Shown here one piece after another: positions 1-8,178 of a stretch of DNA of 64,000 nucleotides. The first letter of the stretch is position 1. Each line of letters opens with the position of its first letter. Source of the DNA: Dyella terrae (lineage in GTDB: Bacteria > Pseudomonadota > Gammaproteobacteria > Xanthomonadales > Rhodanobacteraceae); assembly GCF_022394535.1 (NCBI RefSeq), contig NZ_CP089414.1, forward strand, positions 186,001-250,000, given 5' to 3'. A program made the position numbers and the translations under genes. The notes beneath the pieces are model-generated. The model searched no databases and was not told the DNA's origin. It saw only the letters and a list, made by a program, of their open reading frames with translations.

Positions 1-212
1 CGCAACAGCTGCAGGATCTGATGGCGAAGCCGGCCAACGCGCGCAACTGGCAAGGCCCGTACGCCAAAGAGTCCGAGCTGAAGGATCCCTGGGGCCATGA
101 GTTTGGCTACAAATACCCCGGCGACCACGGCAGCTTCGACCTGATCTTCTACGGCCAGGACGGCAAGCCCGGCGGCGACGGCTACAACGCCGACGTTGGC
201 AACTGGCAGTAA
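1..212 (+). CDS. gspG: GspG, major pseudopilin of the type II secretion system (3' end only)
   Basis: This is the C-terminal 69 or so residues of a type II secretion major pseudopilin; the start lies left of the window. The visible part has the family's globular end, with NARNWQGPY, the DPWGHEFGYKYPG segment and a Gly/Asp-rich calcium-binding loop (GKPGGDGYNADVGNWQ). GspG forms the periplasmic pseudopilus that pushes folded exoproteins through the secretin. Its stop overlaps the possible upstream start of gspH, so it is the visible head of a tightly packed T2SS operon. Confidence 0.93.
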   Translation, partial: QQLQDLMAKPANARNWQGPYAKESELKDPWGHEFGYKYPGDHGSFDLIFYGQDGKPGGDGYNADVGNWQ

Positions 213-708
213 GCCGATGCCGGCGAAGCCGCCACGCGCAACCATCAACCGCGCCTTGCGTGCGGCGCGCGGCTTCACCTTGCTGGAAATGCTGGCGGTG
301 ATCTTGCTGATCGGCATCGCGGCGGCGGCCGTGGCGGTGTCGGTCACGCAGGGCCTGGCCAGTGCACGCGTGAGCGCGGCGAGCGGCGAACTGGCCGCGG
401 CGCTGCGTGGGGTACGTACGCAGGCGATCGTGCACGGCAACGAACACACCTTGGACGTCGACACGCGCGACAACACCTATCGGGCCGACAACGGCCCGGC
501 GGTGCGCCTGCCCACGGGCATGCGCATCGGCATCACCAGCGCGAAGGAAGATCAGGTCAATAGCTACACGGGCCGCATCCGTTTCTTCCCGGATGGCAGC
601 TCTACCGGCGGACATATCACCTTGCAGCGCGAGCGGCGGCAGTGGCGGGTGAATGTGTCGTGGCTGACCGGGGCGGTGAGTGTGGCGGATGTGAGTGCGA
701 AGCGATGA
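196..708 (+). CDS. gspH: GspH, minor pseudopilin of the type II secretion system
   Basis: 170 residues with a type III prepilin signal: a basic leader followed by ARGFTLLEM, cleaved by the prepilin peptidase before Phe, and with the conserved Glu at +5. A hydrophobic helix (LAVILLIGIAAAAVAVSV) follows, then a beta-rich globular domain. The C-terminal PDGSSTGG segment is typical of GspH/FimT. The minor pseudopilins H, I, J and K cap the pseudopilus. The start at 196 overlaps gspG by 17 nt. An in-frame ATG at 217, just after the gspG stop, is an equally possible start because neither has a clear ribosome site. It ends in an ATGA overlap with gspI. Confidence 0.93.
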   Translation: MATGSKPMPAKPPRATINRALRAARGFTLLEMLAVILLIGIAAAAVAVSVTQGLASARVSAASGELAAALRGVRTQAIVHGNEHTLDVDTRDNTYRADNGPAVRLPTGMRIGITSAKEDQVNSYTGRIRFFPDGSSTGGHITLQRERRQWRVNVSWLTGAVSVADVSAKR

Positions 709-1112
709 GGCGCGCACGCGGGTTTAGTTTGTTGGAGGTGATCGCGGCCATTCTTCTGTTGGCCGTGGCGTTTGCGGCGTTGTTGCAAGTGGCGGGCGCT
801 TCTTTGCATCTGGCGGATCGATCAGGGCAGATCAGCAAAGCTGACATGTGGGCACAAGCGAAGCTGGATGCCTTGGGCGTGACCGATCGCTTGGTGGCAG
901 GCGAGAGCGACGGCGATTTCAGCAAGGATTATCGCTGGCACCTGCGCATCACACCCTGGCAGGACGACGACCCGCCGCAGGGCAGCCCACTCACCTTGTA
1001 TCGCGTCGACCTGGACGTGCGATGGGGTTCGCCACGACGCCCTCAAGTGATTCACTACACCACGCTGCGAGCCGTCGACGAGGGTGCGGCTTCGGCGGGG
1101 AGTGCGAAGTGA
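705..1112 (+). CDS. gspI: GspI, minor pseudopilin of the type II secretion system
   Basis: About 135 residues starting MRRARGFSLLEVIAAILLLA, a prepilin leader with Glu+5 and a hydrophobic helix. The ATG at 705 is chosen because it overlaps the gspH stop (ATGA) and gives the short basic leader expected of a pseudopilin; the reading frame is open further upstream but that stretch lies inside gspH. The length and the small C-terminal domain fit GspI, which nucleates the pseudopilus tip with GspJ and GspK. Confidence 0.92.
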   Translation: MRRARGFSLLEVIAAILLLAVAFAALLQVAGASLHLADRSGQISKADMWAQAKLDALGVTDRLVAGESDGDFSKDYRWHLRITPWQDDDPPQGSPLTLYRVDLDVRWGSPRRPQVIHYTTLRAVDEGAASAGSAK

Positions 1113-1774
1113 TACGCGCGCGTGGCTTCAGCTTGTTGGAGGTGCTCAGCGCGCTCGCCTTGCTCAGCATTCTGCTGGTGGGGGTGTTGTCCGGCATACG
1201 GACGGCTACGCATATGGTCAGCGCTGGCACGGGTTCCATGGAGAATCTGGATGAAGTGCGTTCGGTGCAGCGCTTCCTGCGTAATGATCTTCTTCAGGCT
1301 CGTGCCATTCCCTGGAAGGTGGACGGCAAGGGCGTGCCTGTCGTGTTCGAGGGTGACGAGCAACGCATCCGGTTTGTTGGTCCGCTTCCCGGCTATCTCG
1401 ATCACCAGGGCCCACAATTGCAGACCTTGGCGCTGGTGCGCGATGGCCAACGAGGGCTTCGGCTCGAGCTAAGCAGTGATGGCATGAGCCCGACGGGTGC
1501 CTCGCATGGCATCGGCTTCGCGCCGGAACCGTTGGCGGAGGGCATCACACGTGGCCGCTTTCGTTACTACGGTCGTCAAAGCGAACAAGGCCCCGGTGCG
1601 TGGAGCAATGAGTGGCATGTCGCGGGACGGATGCCCGAATTGGTCAGCGTGGAACTGGAGCGTGGAGCGGATGGTGAAACCTGGCTGCTCGTGCAGACGC
1701 CGATACGCCAGAGCGCGAACGCGATAAACACGCGCGCACTGGCCAGGTTGTTGCCGAACGCAACGCAATACTGA
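1109..1774 (+). CDS. gspJ: GspJ, minor pseudopilin of the type II secretion system
   Basis: 221 residues. The start is a GTG at 1109 overlapping the gspI stop (GTGA); it yields VIRARGFSLLEVLSALALL, a correct prepilin leader. Longer upstream extensions lack one and lie within gspI. The rest of the protein is GspJ-like: MENLDEVRSVQRFLRNDLLQAR after the helix, and LVSVELERGADGETWLLVQ near the end. It is a tip pseudopilin in the I-J-K complex. A gap of about 80 nt separates it from gspK, the only real gap in this part of the operon. Confidence 0.92.
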   Translation: MIRARGFSLLEVLSALALLSILLVGVLSGIRTATHMVSAGTGSMENLDEVRSVQRFLRNDLLQARAIPWKVDGKGVPVVFEGDEQRIRFVGPLPGYLDHQGPQLQTLALVRDGQRGLRLELSSDGMSPTGASHGIGFAPEPLAEGITRGRFRYYGRQSEQGPGAWSNEWHVAGRMPELVSVELERGADGETWLLVQTPIRQSANAINTRALARLLPNATQY

Positions 1775-1853
1775 TGGCACAAAAATGTCGCCTTGCGCTG
1801 TAATCCTTGGAGCTTCACGACACGCTAAGCCAGGTGTTCACGGGAGGACATGG

Positions 1854-2753
1854 ATGCCCGCCGATCGGACAGCTCGTTCAGCACATCGCGAGCGGGGTAT
1901 TGCCTTGCTGGTGGTGCTATGGGCCTGCACGCTGCTGGCGATCCTGCTTGGGGGCTTCGCCACGTTGGCTCGCACCGAAGCCACGCAGACACGCTACCTG
2001 TCTACCCGGGCGCAGCTGCGCTATATCGCCGAAGCTGGCGTGATGCGCGCCATGGCCGAGATCACGGCCAAGGATGGCGGTCGATGGATAGGTGACGGAC
2101 GTCCGTATGGCCTGAGCATCGATGGACAGAGCGTGGACATACGTATCGTTGACGAGCTTGGCAAGGTCGATATCAACACGGTCGATCCCCAGGTGCTTCG
2201 GAATCTGTTCGTCGCGGCGGGCATGGATGCGGCGGATGCAACTGCGCTCGCGGACAACGTGCGCGAATCACGCGATGCGGCGGGGGCGTTCAATCGCGCA
2301 GAGGGCGCGCAGCGTTACACACAGGCCGGGCAGGCAGGAGGTCCTCGTTATAGCGAATTCAACGCACCTGACGAGCTGCAGACCGTCCTTGGCATGACAC
2401 CGGCCCTATACCGCAAGATTGCTCCCGTCCTCACGGTATGGTCACGGCGAGCAACGCCTGCACCAGCTTTTGCACCGCCATTGGCTCTTGCGGCGTTGCC
2501 GGGTATGGACATGGCAACGGCCAAGCGCTTCGCCTCCACGCGAGACGCGATAAACGCGAAGATGCCGTTGCCGATGCTGCCTAACGGCATGCCCATGGGC
2601 AACACACGCGGCAGTAACGTGAGAACGATTGTTGCCTCGGCAACGGGGAAGGATGGCACGGTGTCGCGCGTCAGTGCCACGGTTCGCATCGACCATGTGC
2701 GTGGCCGCGGGAGCGCCTCCATCTTGCGCTGGCAGGAGGATGCCGCGGAATGA
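1854..2753 (+). CDS. gspK: GspK, tip pseudopilin of the type II secretion system
   Basis: 299 residues. The ATG at 1854 sits 6 nt after GGGAGG (1842-1847) and gives a basic leader before RERGIALLVVLWACTLLAIL, the GspK variant of the prepilin signal, which lacks Glu+5. The saposin-like segments (DELGKVDINTVDPQVLRNLF, and the LQTVLGMTPALYRKIAP region) are typical of GspK. As the lid of the pseudopilus tip it is thought to control pilus length. It ends in an ATGA overlap with gspL. Confidence 0.92.
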   Translation: MPADRTARSAHRERGIALLVVLWACTLLAILLGGFATLARTEATQTRYLSTRAQLRYIAEAGVMRAMAEITAKDGGRWIGDGRPYGLSIDGQSVDIRIVDELGKVDINTVDPQVLRNLFVAAGMDAADATALADNVRESRDAAGAFNRAEGAQRYTQAGQAGGPRYSEFNAPDELQTVLGMTPALYRKIAPVLTVWSRRATPAPAFAPPLALAALPGMDMATAKRFASTRDAINAKMPLPMLPNGMPMGNTRGSNVRTIVASATGKDGTVSRVSATVRIDHVRGRGSASILRWQEDAAE

Positions 2754-3913
2754 ATGCCAACACGCAAGCGTGGCGTGCCTCGATCGTACGGCGATGGCAT
2801 GCGTCGCACGGTGCGCGCCTGTGTCGCTGGTGGCTGGACGAGCTTGCGCAGATGCTTCCGCTGTTCTTGAGGCCATGGTTTTCGGGTGATATCGAATGGC
2901 ATGTGATCGCATCAGTAGGCGATCAATGGCAGTGGTGTTCACCGCACGCCACAACGCCCGTGGCCTGCTGGAGTGATACCGCGGCCGAGGCGCAGCAACG
3001 GGATGTGATCGGGAAGGCGCTCGATGGTCTGTCGCCTGACGCGGCGCGTTTCGTATTGCTGGTGCCAGATGCGTGGGTCTTACGCCGTCGCGTCACGTTT
3101 CCTTTGGCCGCGCGAAACACCTTGAGGCAGGTCGCTTCCTACGAGATCGATCGACAAACACCGTTCTGCGTGGCCGATGTCGTGTACGAGATCGAAGTAC
3201 CTGCTTTCGCGGTGAATCATGGGCAGCTGTCGACGGAGTTGATTGTCGTTCCCCGTTCGTTGCTTGATCCGTTGTTGGCAAGGTTTCGCGAACTCGGCGT
3301 TGTGCTGGATGCGGTCGATATCCGCGAAGGCGATGGACGCAAGGGGCTGAACCTGCTTTCCCCCGTCGACGTGCCGCGGCGAACGAATCGGCGGGCTAGG
3401 CTCAACCTGATCCTTCTCGCGAGTGCCGTGTTGCTATGCACGTTCTCCATGCTTCAATGGGTGCACAATCGCGAGCTCGCGTTGCGCGTTATGCAGGACG
3501 AAGTGGCGCGCATGCAGTTGGAGGCCAAGGCGGTCTCTGTTTTGCGACAGGAGTTGCAGGACCATGCGGGGGCGACAGGATTCCTAGCTGAGCGCAAAAA
3601 GAGTCGTGTCAGCACGCTGTCGATTCTGCAAGAATTGTCGATGCGGCTTCCGCAGAATGCATGGCTGGAACGATTGAACATCGACCCTGCTGGGCAGGTC
3701 GGTATGCAGGGGCAGGGCACGCAGGCGGCGTTGTTGCTGGAAGCATTGAAGGGAGCGGCGTGGCTTGCAGAGCCCGCCTTTCAGGGATCGATACAGAAGG
3801 ACGCTGTGACTAGCAAGGAACGCTTCTACATGGTGGCGCAGCTGCGCAAGCCCAACGACGGCAAACCGAAGGCCGCGCCCGCGACGCCCGCGGCGGCTGG
3901 TAGCACGCCATGA
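2750..3913 (+). CDS. gspL: GspL, inner-membrane platform protein of the type II secretion system
   Basis: 387 residues. The N-terminal half is an actin-like cytoplasmic domain of the GspL/PilM kind (VLLVPDAWVLRRRVTFPLAA, then YEIDRQTPFCVADVVYE). A single membrane helix lies near residues 222-240 (LILLASAVLLCTFSMLQWV). A PilN-like coiled coil and ferredoxin-like periplasmic domain follow (LSILQELSMRLPQNAWLERL). GspL couples the secretion ATPase GspE to the inner-membrane platform. It is larger than a plain PilN protein and lies in the expected place between K and M. It ends ATGA with gspM. Confidence 0.88.
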   Translation: MNANTQAWRASIVRRWHASHGARLCRWWLDELAQMLPLFLRPWFSGDIEWHVIASVGDQWQWCSPHATTPVACWSDTAAEAQQRDVIGKALDGLSPDAARFVLLVPDAWVLRRRVTFPLAARNTLRQVASYEIDRQTPFCVADVVYEIEVPAFAVNHGQLSTELIVVPRSLLDPLLARFRELGVVLDAVDIREGDGRKGLNLLSPVDVPRRTNRRARLNLILLASAVLLCTFSMLQWVHNRELALRVMQDEVARMQLEAKAVSVLRQELQDHAGATGFLAERKKSRVSTLSILQELSMRLPQNAWLERLNIDPAGQVGMQGQGTQAALLLEALKGAAWLAEPAFQGSIQKDAVTSKERFYMVAQLRKPNDGKPKAAPATPAAAGSTP

Positions 3914-4539
3914 AGCTGGCCGCGCTCAAGCCGCGCGACAGCCGCATTGCGGCGATCCTGCTGTTGCTCGTCGTGCTGGTGATCGCCTATTTCGCCCTGC
4001 TGCACTGGTGGTTCGTGGCGCCGCTGCAATCCATCCATGCCGAGATGGACGACCTGCGCGACACCCACGCGCGCTACGCCTCCGCCATTGCCGAGAAACC
4101 GCAACTGCAGCAGCGCATCGCTGCGATGGGCGCAGGGCAGGCGGCCAGTCACGCCTTCTTGCCCGAAGACGACCCCAACGCCGCTGCCGCCGGCCTGATG
4201 CAGCGCGTGGTCGATACCGTAGCCGCGCATCCGCAAGGCGGCGCCTGCGACGTCACCCAAAAAATGCCCGTCACCAACCCGCCGGCGGCGCCCGACGAGC
4301 CCTACCGCAAAGTCGCCGTGAGCATCAGCCTGCGCTGTGATGTGCAGCCGCTGGCCGAGACCTTGCACGACCTGGAGCAGGGCACGCCCTACCTGTTCGT
4401 CGATGATCTGAGCATCTACCGCAACCCGGTCGCCGCCATGCAACAGGCCGCCGCCCCGTTGGAAGTGCAGTTCACCCTGTCCGGCTACGTGCACCAGCCG
4501 CGCGCGAGCGGCGACGATGCCCAGGGCGGTGCGCCATGA
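3910..4539 (+). CDS. gspM: GspM, inner-membrane platform protein of the type II secretion system
   Basis: 209 residues: a short cytoplasmic N-terminus, one membrane helix near residues 13-35 (AAILLLLVVLVIAYFALLHWW) and a periplasmic domain with a coiled-coil stretch and a ferredoxin-like fold. GspM binds GspL and stabilises the platform. The start overlaps gspL, and it ends ATGA with the next gene. Codon choice changes abruptly here: third positions become almost all C/G compared with gspL, a style that continues into the first half of gspD. Confidence 0.85.
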   Translation: MKLAALKPRDSRIAAILLLLVVLVIAYFALLHWWFVAPLQSIHAEMDDLRDTHARYASAIAEKPQLQQRIAAMGAGQAASHAFLPEDDPNAAAAGLMQRVVDTVAAHPQGGACDVTQKMPVTNPPAAPDEPYRKVAVSISLRCDVQPLAETLHDLEQGTPYLFVDDLSIYRNPVAAMQQAAAPLEVQFTLSGYVHQPRASGDDAQGGAP

Positions 4540-5249
4540 ACGCCGCTGCCCAACGCCGCCTGACCCCGATCCTCGGGGGTGTAGCCGTACTGTTCGGTGC
4601 GCTGCTGCTGACCCTGCTGCTGGGCGTGGGCCGCAGCGTGTCCTGGGGCGCGACACGCCCGGCCACGCCACTGCCGCCCGCACACGACCAAGGCCTGCCG
4701 CCGTCGGTACCGCTGGCCCAGTTCTCCGCCGTGTGGCTGCAACCGCTGTTCAACAACGATCGCAAACCGGTGATGCACGCCGCCTCCGGCGGCGCCAGCC
4801 TGGGCGACATGTCGCTCACCGGCATCATCCTCACCCCACCGCTGCATATGGCCCTGCTGCGCGACAAAAGCGGCGACCACAACGTGCGCGTGCGCGAAGG
4901 CGACAGCTTGCCCGACGGCAGCTGGCGCCTGGTCGAGCTCAAGCCGCGCGCCGCCGTGTTCGAATCCGGCAGCGGCCGCACCGAGCTGCAACTGCCCGCC
5001 GGTGCGCCCATCGACGTGCCCAAGCCCGACAGCAACCCACCGCCGGCCCCCGCGCCCGGTGCCGCGATAGTCACCCCCGCCCCCGTGCCGCAGAACGGCC
5101 CCATGCTCAACACCACCAACACGCCCAACCCCGCCTTGCAGTCGCCCAACGGGGCCGACGCGCAAGCCGACCGCATTCGCCAGTTGCGCGACGCCATCCA
5201 GAAGCGCCGTGCCCAACAGCAAGCCGCGACACCCGAGGGAGCCCACTAA
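4536..5249 (+). CDS. GspN/GspC-like linker protein of the type II secretion system (XpsN type)
   Basis: 237 residues with an N-terminal membrane helix near residues 11-28 (LGGVAVLFGALLLTLLLGVG). A homology-region-like domain follows (LAQFSAVWLQPLFNNDRKP, then MSLTGIILTPPLHMALLRDK and VREGDSLPDGSWRLVEL), and then a Pro-rich C-terminal tail. The domain resembles the HR domain of GspC/PulC, which links the inner-membrane platform to the secretin. In Xanthomonas the gene at this place, just before gspD, is xpsN. No PDZ domain is present. It ends 3 nt before gspD. Confidence 0.82.
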   Translation: MNAAAQRRLTPILGGVAVLFGALLLTLLLGVGRSVSWGATRPATPLPPAHDQGLPPSVPLAQFSAVWLQPLFNNDRKPVMHAASGGASLGDMSLTGIILTPPLHMALLRDKSGDHNVRVREGDSLPDGSWRLVELKPRAAVFESGSGRTELQLPAGAPIDVPKPDSNPPPAPAPGAAIVTPAPVPQNGPMLNTTNTPNPALQSPNGADAQADRIRQLRDAIQKRRAQQQAATPEGAH

Positions 5250-5252
5250 GCC

Positions 5253-7595
5253 ATGTCCATCCAGCGCACCTCGCGGTTCACCCGCATCAGCACCCTCACC
5301 CTGGCCTTGTGGCTGGCCGGCTGCCAGAGCTTGCCGCCGACCCACGACGACGGCGCGCTGCAGCGCGAGGCCCTGGCCGGCACTGAAAAGCCGGTGCCCG
5401 CGCCGTTGAACACCCGCAACACCCCGGCCGATCAGACCACCTCGCCCAAGCCCCAAGTCACCGAAGGCACCGGCCAGTTCGTGCGTGCCACCGGCCTGGC
5501 GCAACCGCGCAAAGCCGCCAGCGGCGACGGTGCGGTGACCTTCAACTTCGAGAACCAACCCGTACAGGCGGTGGTGAAAGCCATCCTCGGCGACCTGCTC
5601 AAGCAGAACTACACCATCGTGCCGGGCGTGCAGGGCAACGTGTCCTTCTCCACCGCCGAACCGGTGGACAGCAGCCAGGCCATTCCCATCCTGGAAACCC
5701 TGCTGTCGTGGACCAACAACGCCCTGGTCATGCGCGAGGGCCAATACGTGGTGATGCCGGCCAAGGACGCCGTGGCCGGTAACCTGGTGCCCAGCCTCAA
5801 CGCCGTGGCCCCGCAAGGCGGCCTGCAGGCGCGGCTGTACTCCTTGCGCTACATCTCCGCCACCGAGATGCAAAAGCTACTCAAGCCCTTCGCCCGCACC
5901 GATTCCGTGCTGCTGGCGGACCCCTCGCGCAACGTGATCGTGCTCTCGGGCACGCCCTCCGAACTGGACAACTACCAGCGCACCATCCACACCTTCGATG
6001 TGGACTGGCTGCGCGGCATGTCCGTGGGCGTGTTCAGCCTGCAACACGCCAACGTCGGCGAACTCGGCCCGCAGCTTGACCAGATGTTCGGGCCCAAGAG
6101 CGACACCCCGCTGGCCGGCATGGTGCGTTTCCTGCCGATCGAACGCACCAACGCCATCGTGGTGATCAGCAACCAGCCGCAGTACCTGCAGGAAGTGGGC
6201 GACTGGATCACCAAGATCGATCGCGGCGGCGGCAACGAGCCGGAACTGTTCGTGTACGACGTGCTCAACATCAAGGCCTCGGATCTCGCGCAGTACCTGG
6301 GGCAGATCTATACCAACGGCAGCGGTGGCGGCGGCAACGCGGGCAAGGTCGGGCCGGGGCTCAACGGCTCCACGCTGGGCGCCAGCGACAATGCCAACGG
6401 CAACGCCAGCGGCATGGGCAGTACCGCCGGCAGCTTCGGCAGCTCGCCCTCGGTGAATGGTGTGGGTGGCGGTTTTGGTGGTGCGGGTGGCTTTGGTAGC
6501 GGCGGCACCGGCGGCGCCACGGGTGGCACGAGTGGTTTTGGTAGCACGGGCACGAGCGGTGGCTTGGGTAGCAGCGGCACGAGCGGTGGCGCGGCGGGAT
6601 CGCTTGGCGGCAACAACGGCAATGGCAATGTCAGCCAACAGTACGTGTCCGGGGATGGTTCCATCCGTATCAGCTCGGTGGATTCGAACAACCAGCTAAT
6701 GGTGCGCGCGCGACCTTCACAGTGGACGGAAATACGACAAGCGATTCAGCGCCTGGACAACGTGCCATTACAGGTGCAGATCGAAATGCGAATTCTTGAG
6801 ATCGACCTGACTGGCGACCTGCAGTTTGGTGTGCAGTGGTATCTGCAGGGGCTCGCGAACAGCAAGCCGAATGCCAACGGCATTGCAACGAGCATTTATC
6901 CCGGAGCGCATCGCCAGATCGCTCTCGGTGATGGCGGCAACCAATACGGTGGCGAGCCGTTCTTCTATTCGTTCCTGAGCAGCAACGGCAAATTCCAGGT
7001 GGCGATTCGTGCGTTGGAAACCAACGGCAACACGAAGACGCTGTCGGCACCGTCGCTGGTCGTGCTCAACAACCAAGTGGCGCATATCCAGGTCGGTGAC
7101 CAGATCCCGATCAATCAAACGTCGATCGTGACGGGGCTCAGCACGGCGGGCACGACAGCCAGCAGCGTCAGCTACATCCCGACGGGTGTGATTCTGGATG
7201 TGCAGCCGCGTGTGAATCCGGGCGGTCTGGTTTATCTCAACGTGCAGCAGCAGGTAAGCAACACCAGCGGTGCGGCCAATTCGCAAGGCAACTTCACCAT
7301 CCAGCAACGCGCGGTGGGCACGCAGATCGCGGTGCAGAGCGGACAGACCGTATTGCTTGGCGGCCTGATCCAACAGAATGAATCAATCACTGATGCGGGT
7401 ATTCCTGGACTCAATCGCATTCCGGTGTTGGGCCGTCTTTTCGGCACGACGGAACACAAGCGTGATCGCACCGAGCTGATCGTGCTGATCACGCCGCGTG
7501 TCGTCACCAGTAGCGAGGATGCCAAGCAGATCACCGACGAATATCAGCGCAAGTTCGAGTCGCTGGCACCGTTGCGGGCGACGAACTCTGGATAG
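5253..7595 (+). CDS. gspD: GspD, outer-membrane secretin of the type II secretion system
   Basis: 780 residues. The lipoprotein signal ends LAGC (Cys24). The periplasmic N domains follow: N0 around FNFENQPVQAVVKAILGDLL, then N1-N3 repeats such as DPSRNVIVLSGTPSELD and FLPIERTNAIVVISNQPQYL. The secretin domain carries VQIEMRILEIDLTGDLQFGV and ends with LGGLIQQNESITDAGIPGLN, typical of secretins. Residues 353-470 or so form a long Gly/Ser/Asn-rich insertion. It is the last T2SS gene and no strong terminator follows. Codon style switches inside the Gly-rich part (see findings). Confidence 0.95.
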   Translation: MSIQRTSRFTRISTLTLALWLAGCQSLPPTHDDGALQREALAGTEKPVPAPLNTRNTPADQTTSPKPQVTEGTGQFVRATGLAQPRKAASGDGAVTFNFENQPVQAVVKAILGDLLKQNYTIVPGVQGNVSFSTAEPVDSSQAIPILETLLSWTNNALVMREGQYVVMPAKDAVAGNLVPSLNAVAPQGGLQARLYSLRYISATEMQKLLKPFARTDSVLLADPSRNVIVLSGTPSELDNYQRTIHTFDVDWLRGMSVGVFSLQHANVGELGPQLDQMFGPKSDTPLAGMVRFLPIERTNAIVVISNQPQYLQEVGDWITKIDRGGGNEPELFVYDVLNIKASDLAQYLGQIYTNGSGGGGNAGKVGPGLNGSTLGASDNANGNASGMGSTAGSFGSSPSVNGVGGGFGGAGGFGSGGTGGATGGTSGFGSTGTSGGLGSSGTSGGAAGSLGGNNGNGNVSQQYVSGDGSIRISSVDSNNQLMVRARPSQWTEIRQAIQRLDNVPLQVQIEMRILEIDLTGDLQFGVQWYLQGLANSKPNANGIATSIYPGAHRQIALGDGGNQYGGEPFFYSFLSSNGKFQVAIRALETNGNTKTLSAPSLVVLNNQVAHIQVGDQIPINQTSIVTGLSTAGTTASSVSYIPTGVILDVQPRVNPGGLVYLNVQQQVSNTSGAANSQGNFTIQQRAVGTQIAVQSGQTVLLGGLIQQNESITDAGIPGLNRIPVLGRLFGTTEHKRDRTELIVLITPRVVTSSEDAKQITDEYQRKFESLAPLRATNSG

Positions 7596-7979
7596 GCCTA
7601 CAGAGGGGAGCGACAGGGCTCAGGCCGCCGCCATTCGTATTGCGTTGCTCTAGATGAGAACCATGTCGCATTTTTTGCGTTGGTGAAGATATGGGCAAAG
7701 GCTCAATGGAAGATCTGGCGCTCCGACGCGCGGAGCGTGATAGGGCGTGTGGCACCCATTGCACGTAGGCATCTTGGCGTGGCGAGTTGAACGCGTGAAA
7801 GCAGGTTAAATCATTGATATGTAAATGAACGGGGCGGACCGCCAAGCTCTATGTAAGTGGGACGCGGGGCTGCCATCCACAGTCCTGCAAAAAATCCATC
7901 GTTTTACGGGACTTTCCTCAGCATCGTCTGCGTAAGGGAGCGCTCGCGTGCATGGTAGGATGCGAGTCTTTCCGTCATG
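7596..7979. other. Intergenic region between gspD and the split tRNA-Leu
   Basis: 384 nt without a convincing gene. A 7-bp hairpin (CGCTCCG/CGGAGCG, 7719-7737) is present but has no T-run, so it is a weak terminator candidate for the T2SS operon. The last 60 nt must hold the promoter of the original tRNA-Leu gene. A -10-like TAGGAT lies at 7956-7961, 18 nt before the tRNA, but no good -35 box is visible. Confidence 0.5.
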
Positions 7980-8020
7980 GCCCGGATGGCGAAACTGGTA
8001 GACGCAAGGGACTTAAAATC
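7980..8020 (+). pseudogene. 5' half of the chromosomal tRNA-Leu(UAA), truncated by the ICE
   Basis: The sequence from 7980 has the tRNA-Leu acceptor strand GCCCGGA, a D arm (GGCGAAACTGGTAGACGC) and the anticodon stem start AGGGA followed by CTTAAAA, i.e. anticodon TAA. After 8020 the sequence turns to AGTTTTGTC and cannot close the anticodon stem, which needs TCCCT. The missing part is at 52743-52797. As it stands this copy cannot fold into a tRNA. Confidence 0.95.
8012..8020 (+). repeat. attL core of the ICE
   Basis: CTTAAAATC, the anticodon loop plus the start of the 3' anticodon stem of tRNA-Leu(UAA). It is repeated exactly at 52743-52751. The flanking bases differ (A...A on the left, G...C on the right), so the shared core is exactly 9 bp. 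Anticodon-loop crossover is an established target class for tyrosine integrases. Confidence 0.93.
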
Positions 8021-8178
8021 AGTTTTGTCAAGTCCTCGTCTCTCACGAGGCGCATGCGGGAAGCCAATAGGGACAACAATTTGCGTCCTTCTCGACGCGT
8101 GCTTCGTCGCGTTCCTCAGCGACTAGGAGCCAACTAGGAGCTGAGGAAAGTGGTGTAAGGTTTGACGTTCCACGTCAT
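8021..8178. promoter_or_regulatory. ICE left-end region with repeats, probable integrase/excisionase arm sites
   Basis: 158 nt between the crossover site and the element's own tRNA gene. It holds a perfect 9-bp inverted repeat TTCCTCAGC (8112-8120)/GCTGAGGAA (8140-8148). Within its loop is a tandem copy of ACTAGGAGC (8122-8130 and 8133-8141). Short repeats next to an integrase core are the usual look of arm-type sites, but no protein data support this. No good promoter for the following tRNA is visible; TAAGGT at 8156-8161 could be a weak -10. Confidence 0.45.

Noticed and set aside
4485..5873. 462-residue open frame on the - strand inside gspM-gspD
   Set aside because: It is antisense to certain T2SS genes, has a Gly/His/Arg/Val-rich composition and arises from the extreme C/G third positions of the sense strand.
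7531..7845. 104-residue - strand frame after gspD
   Set aside because: It overlaps the gspD end, has no ribosome site and no family similarity.
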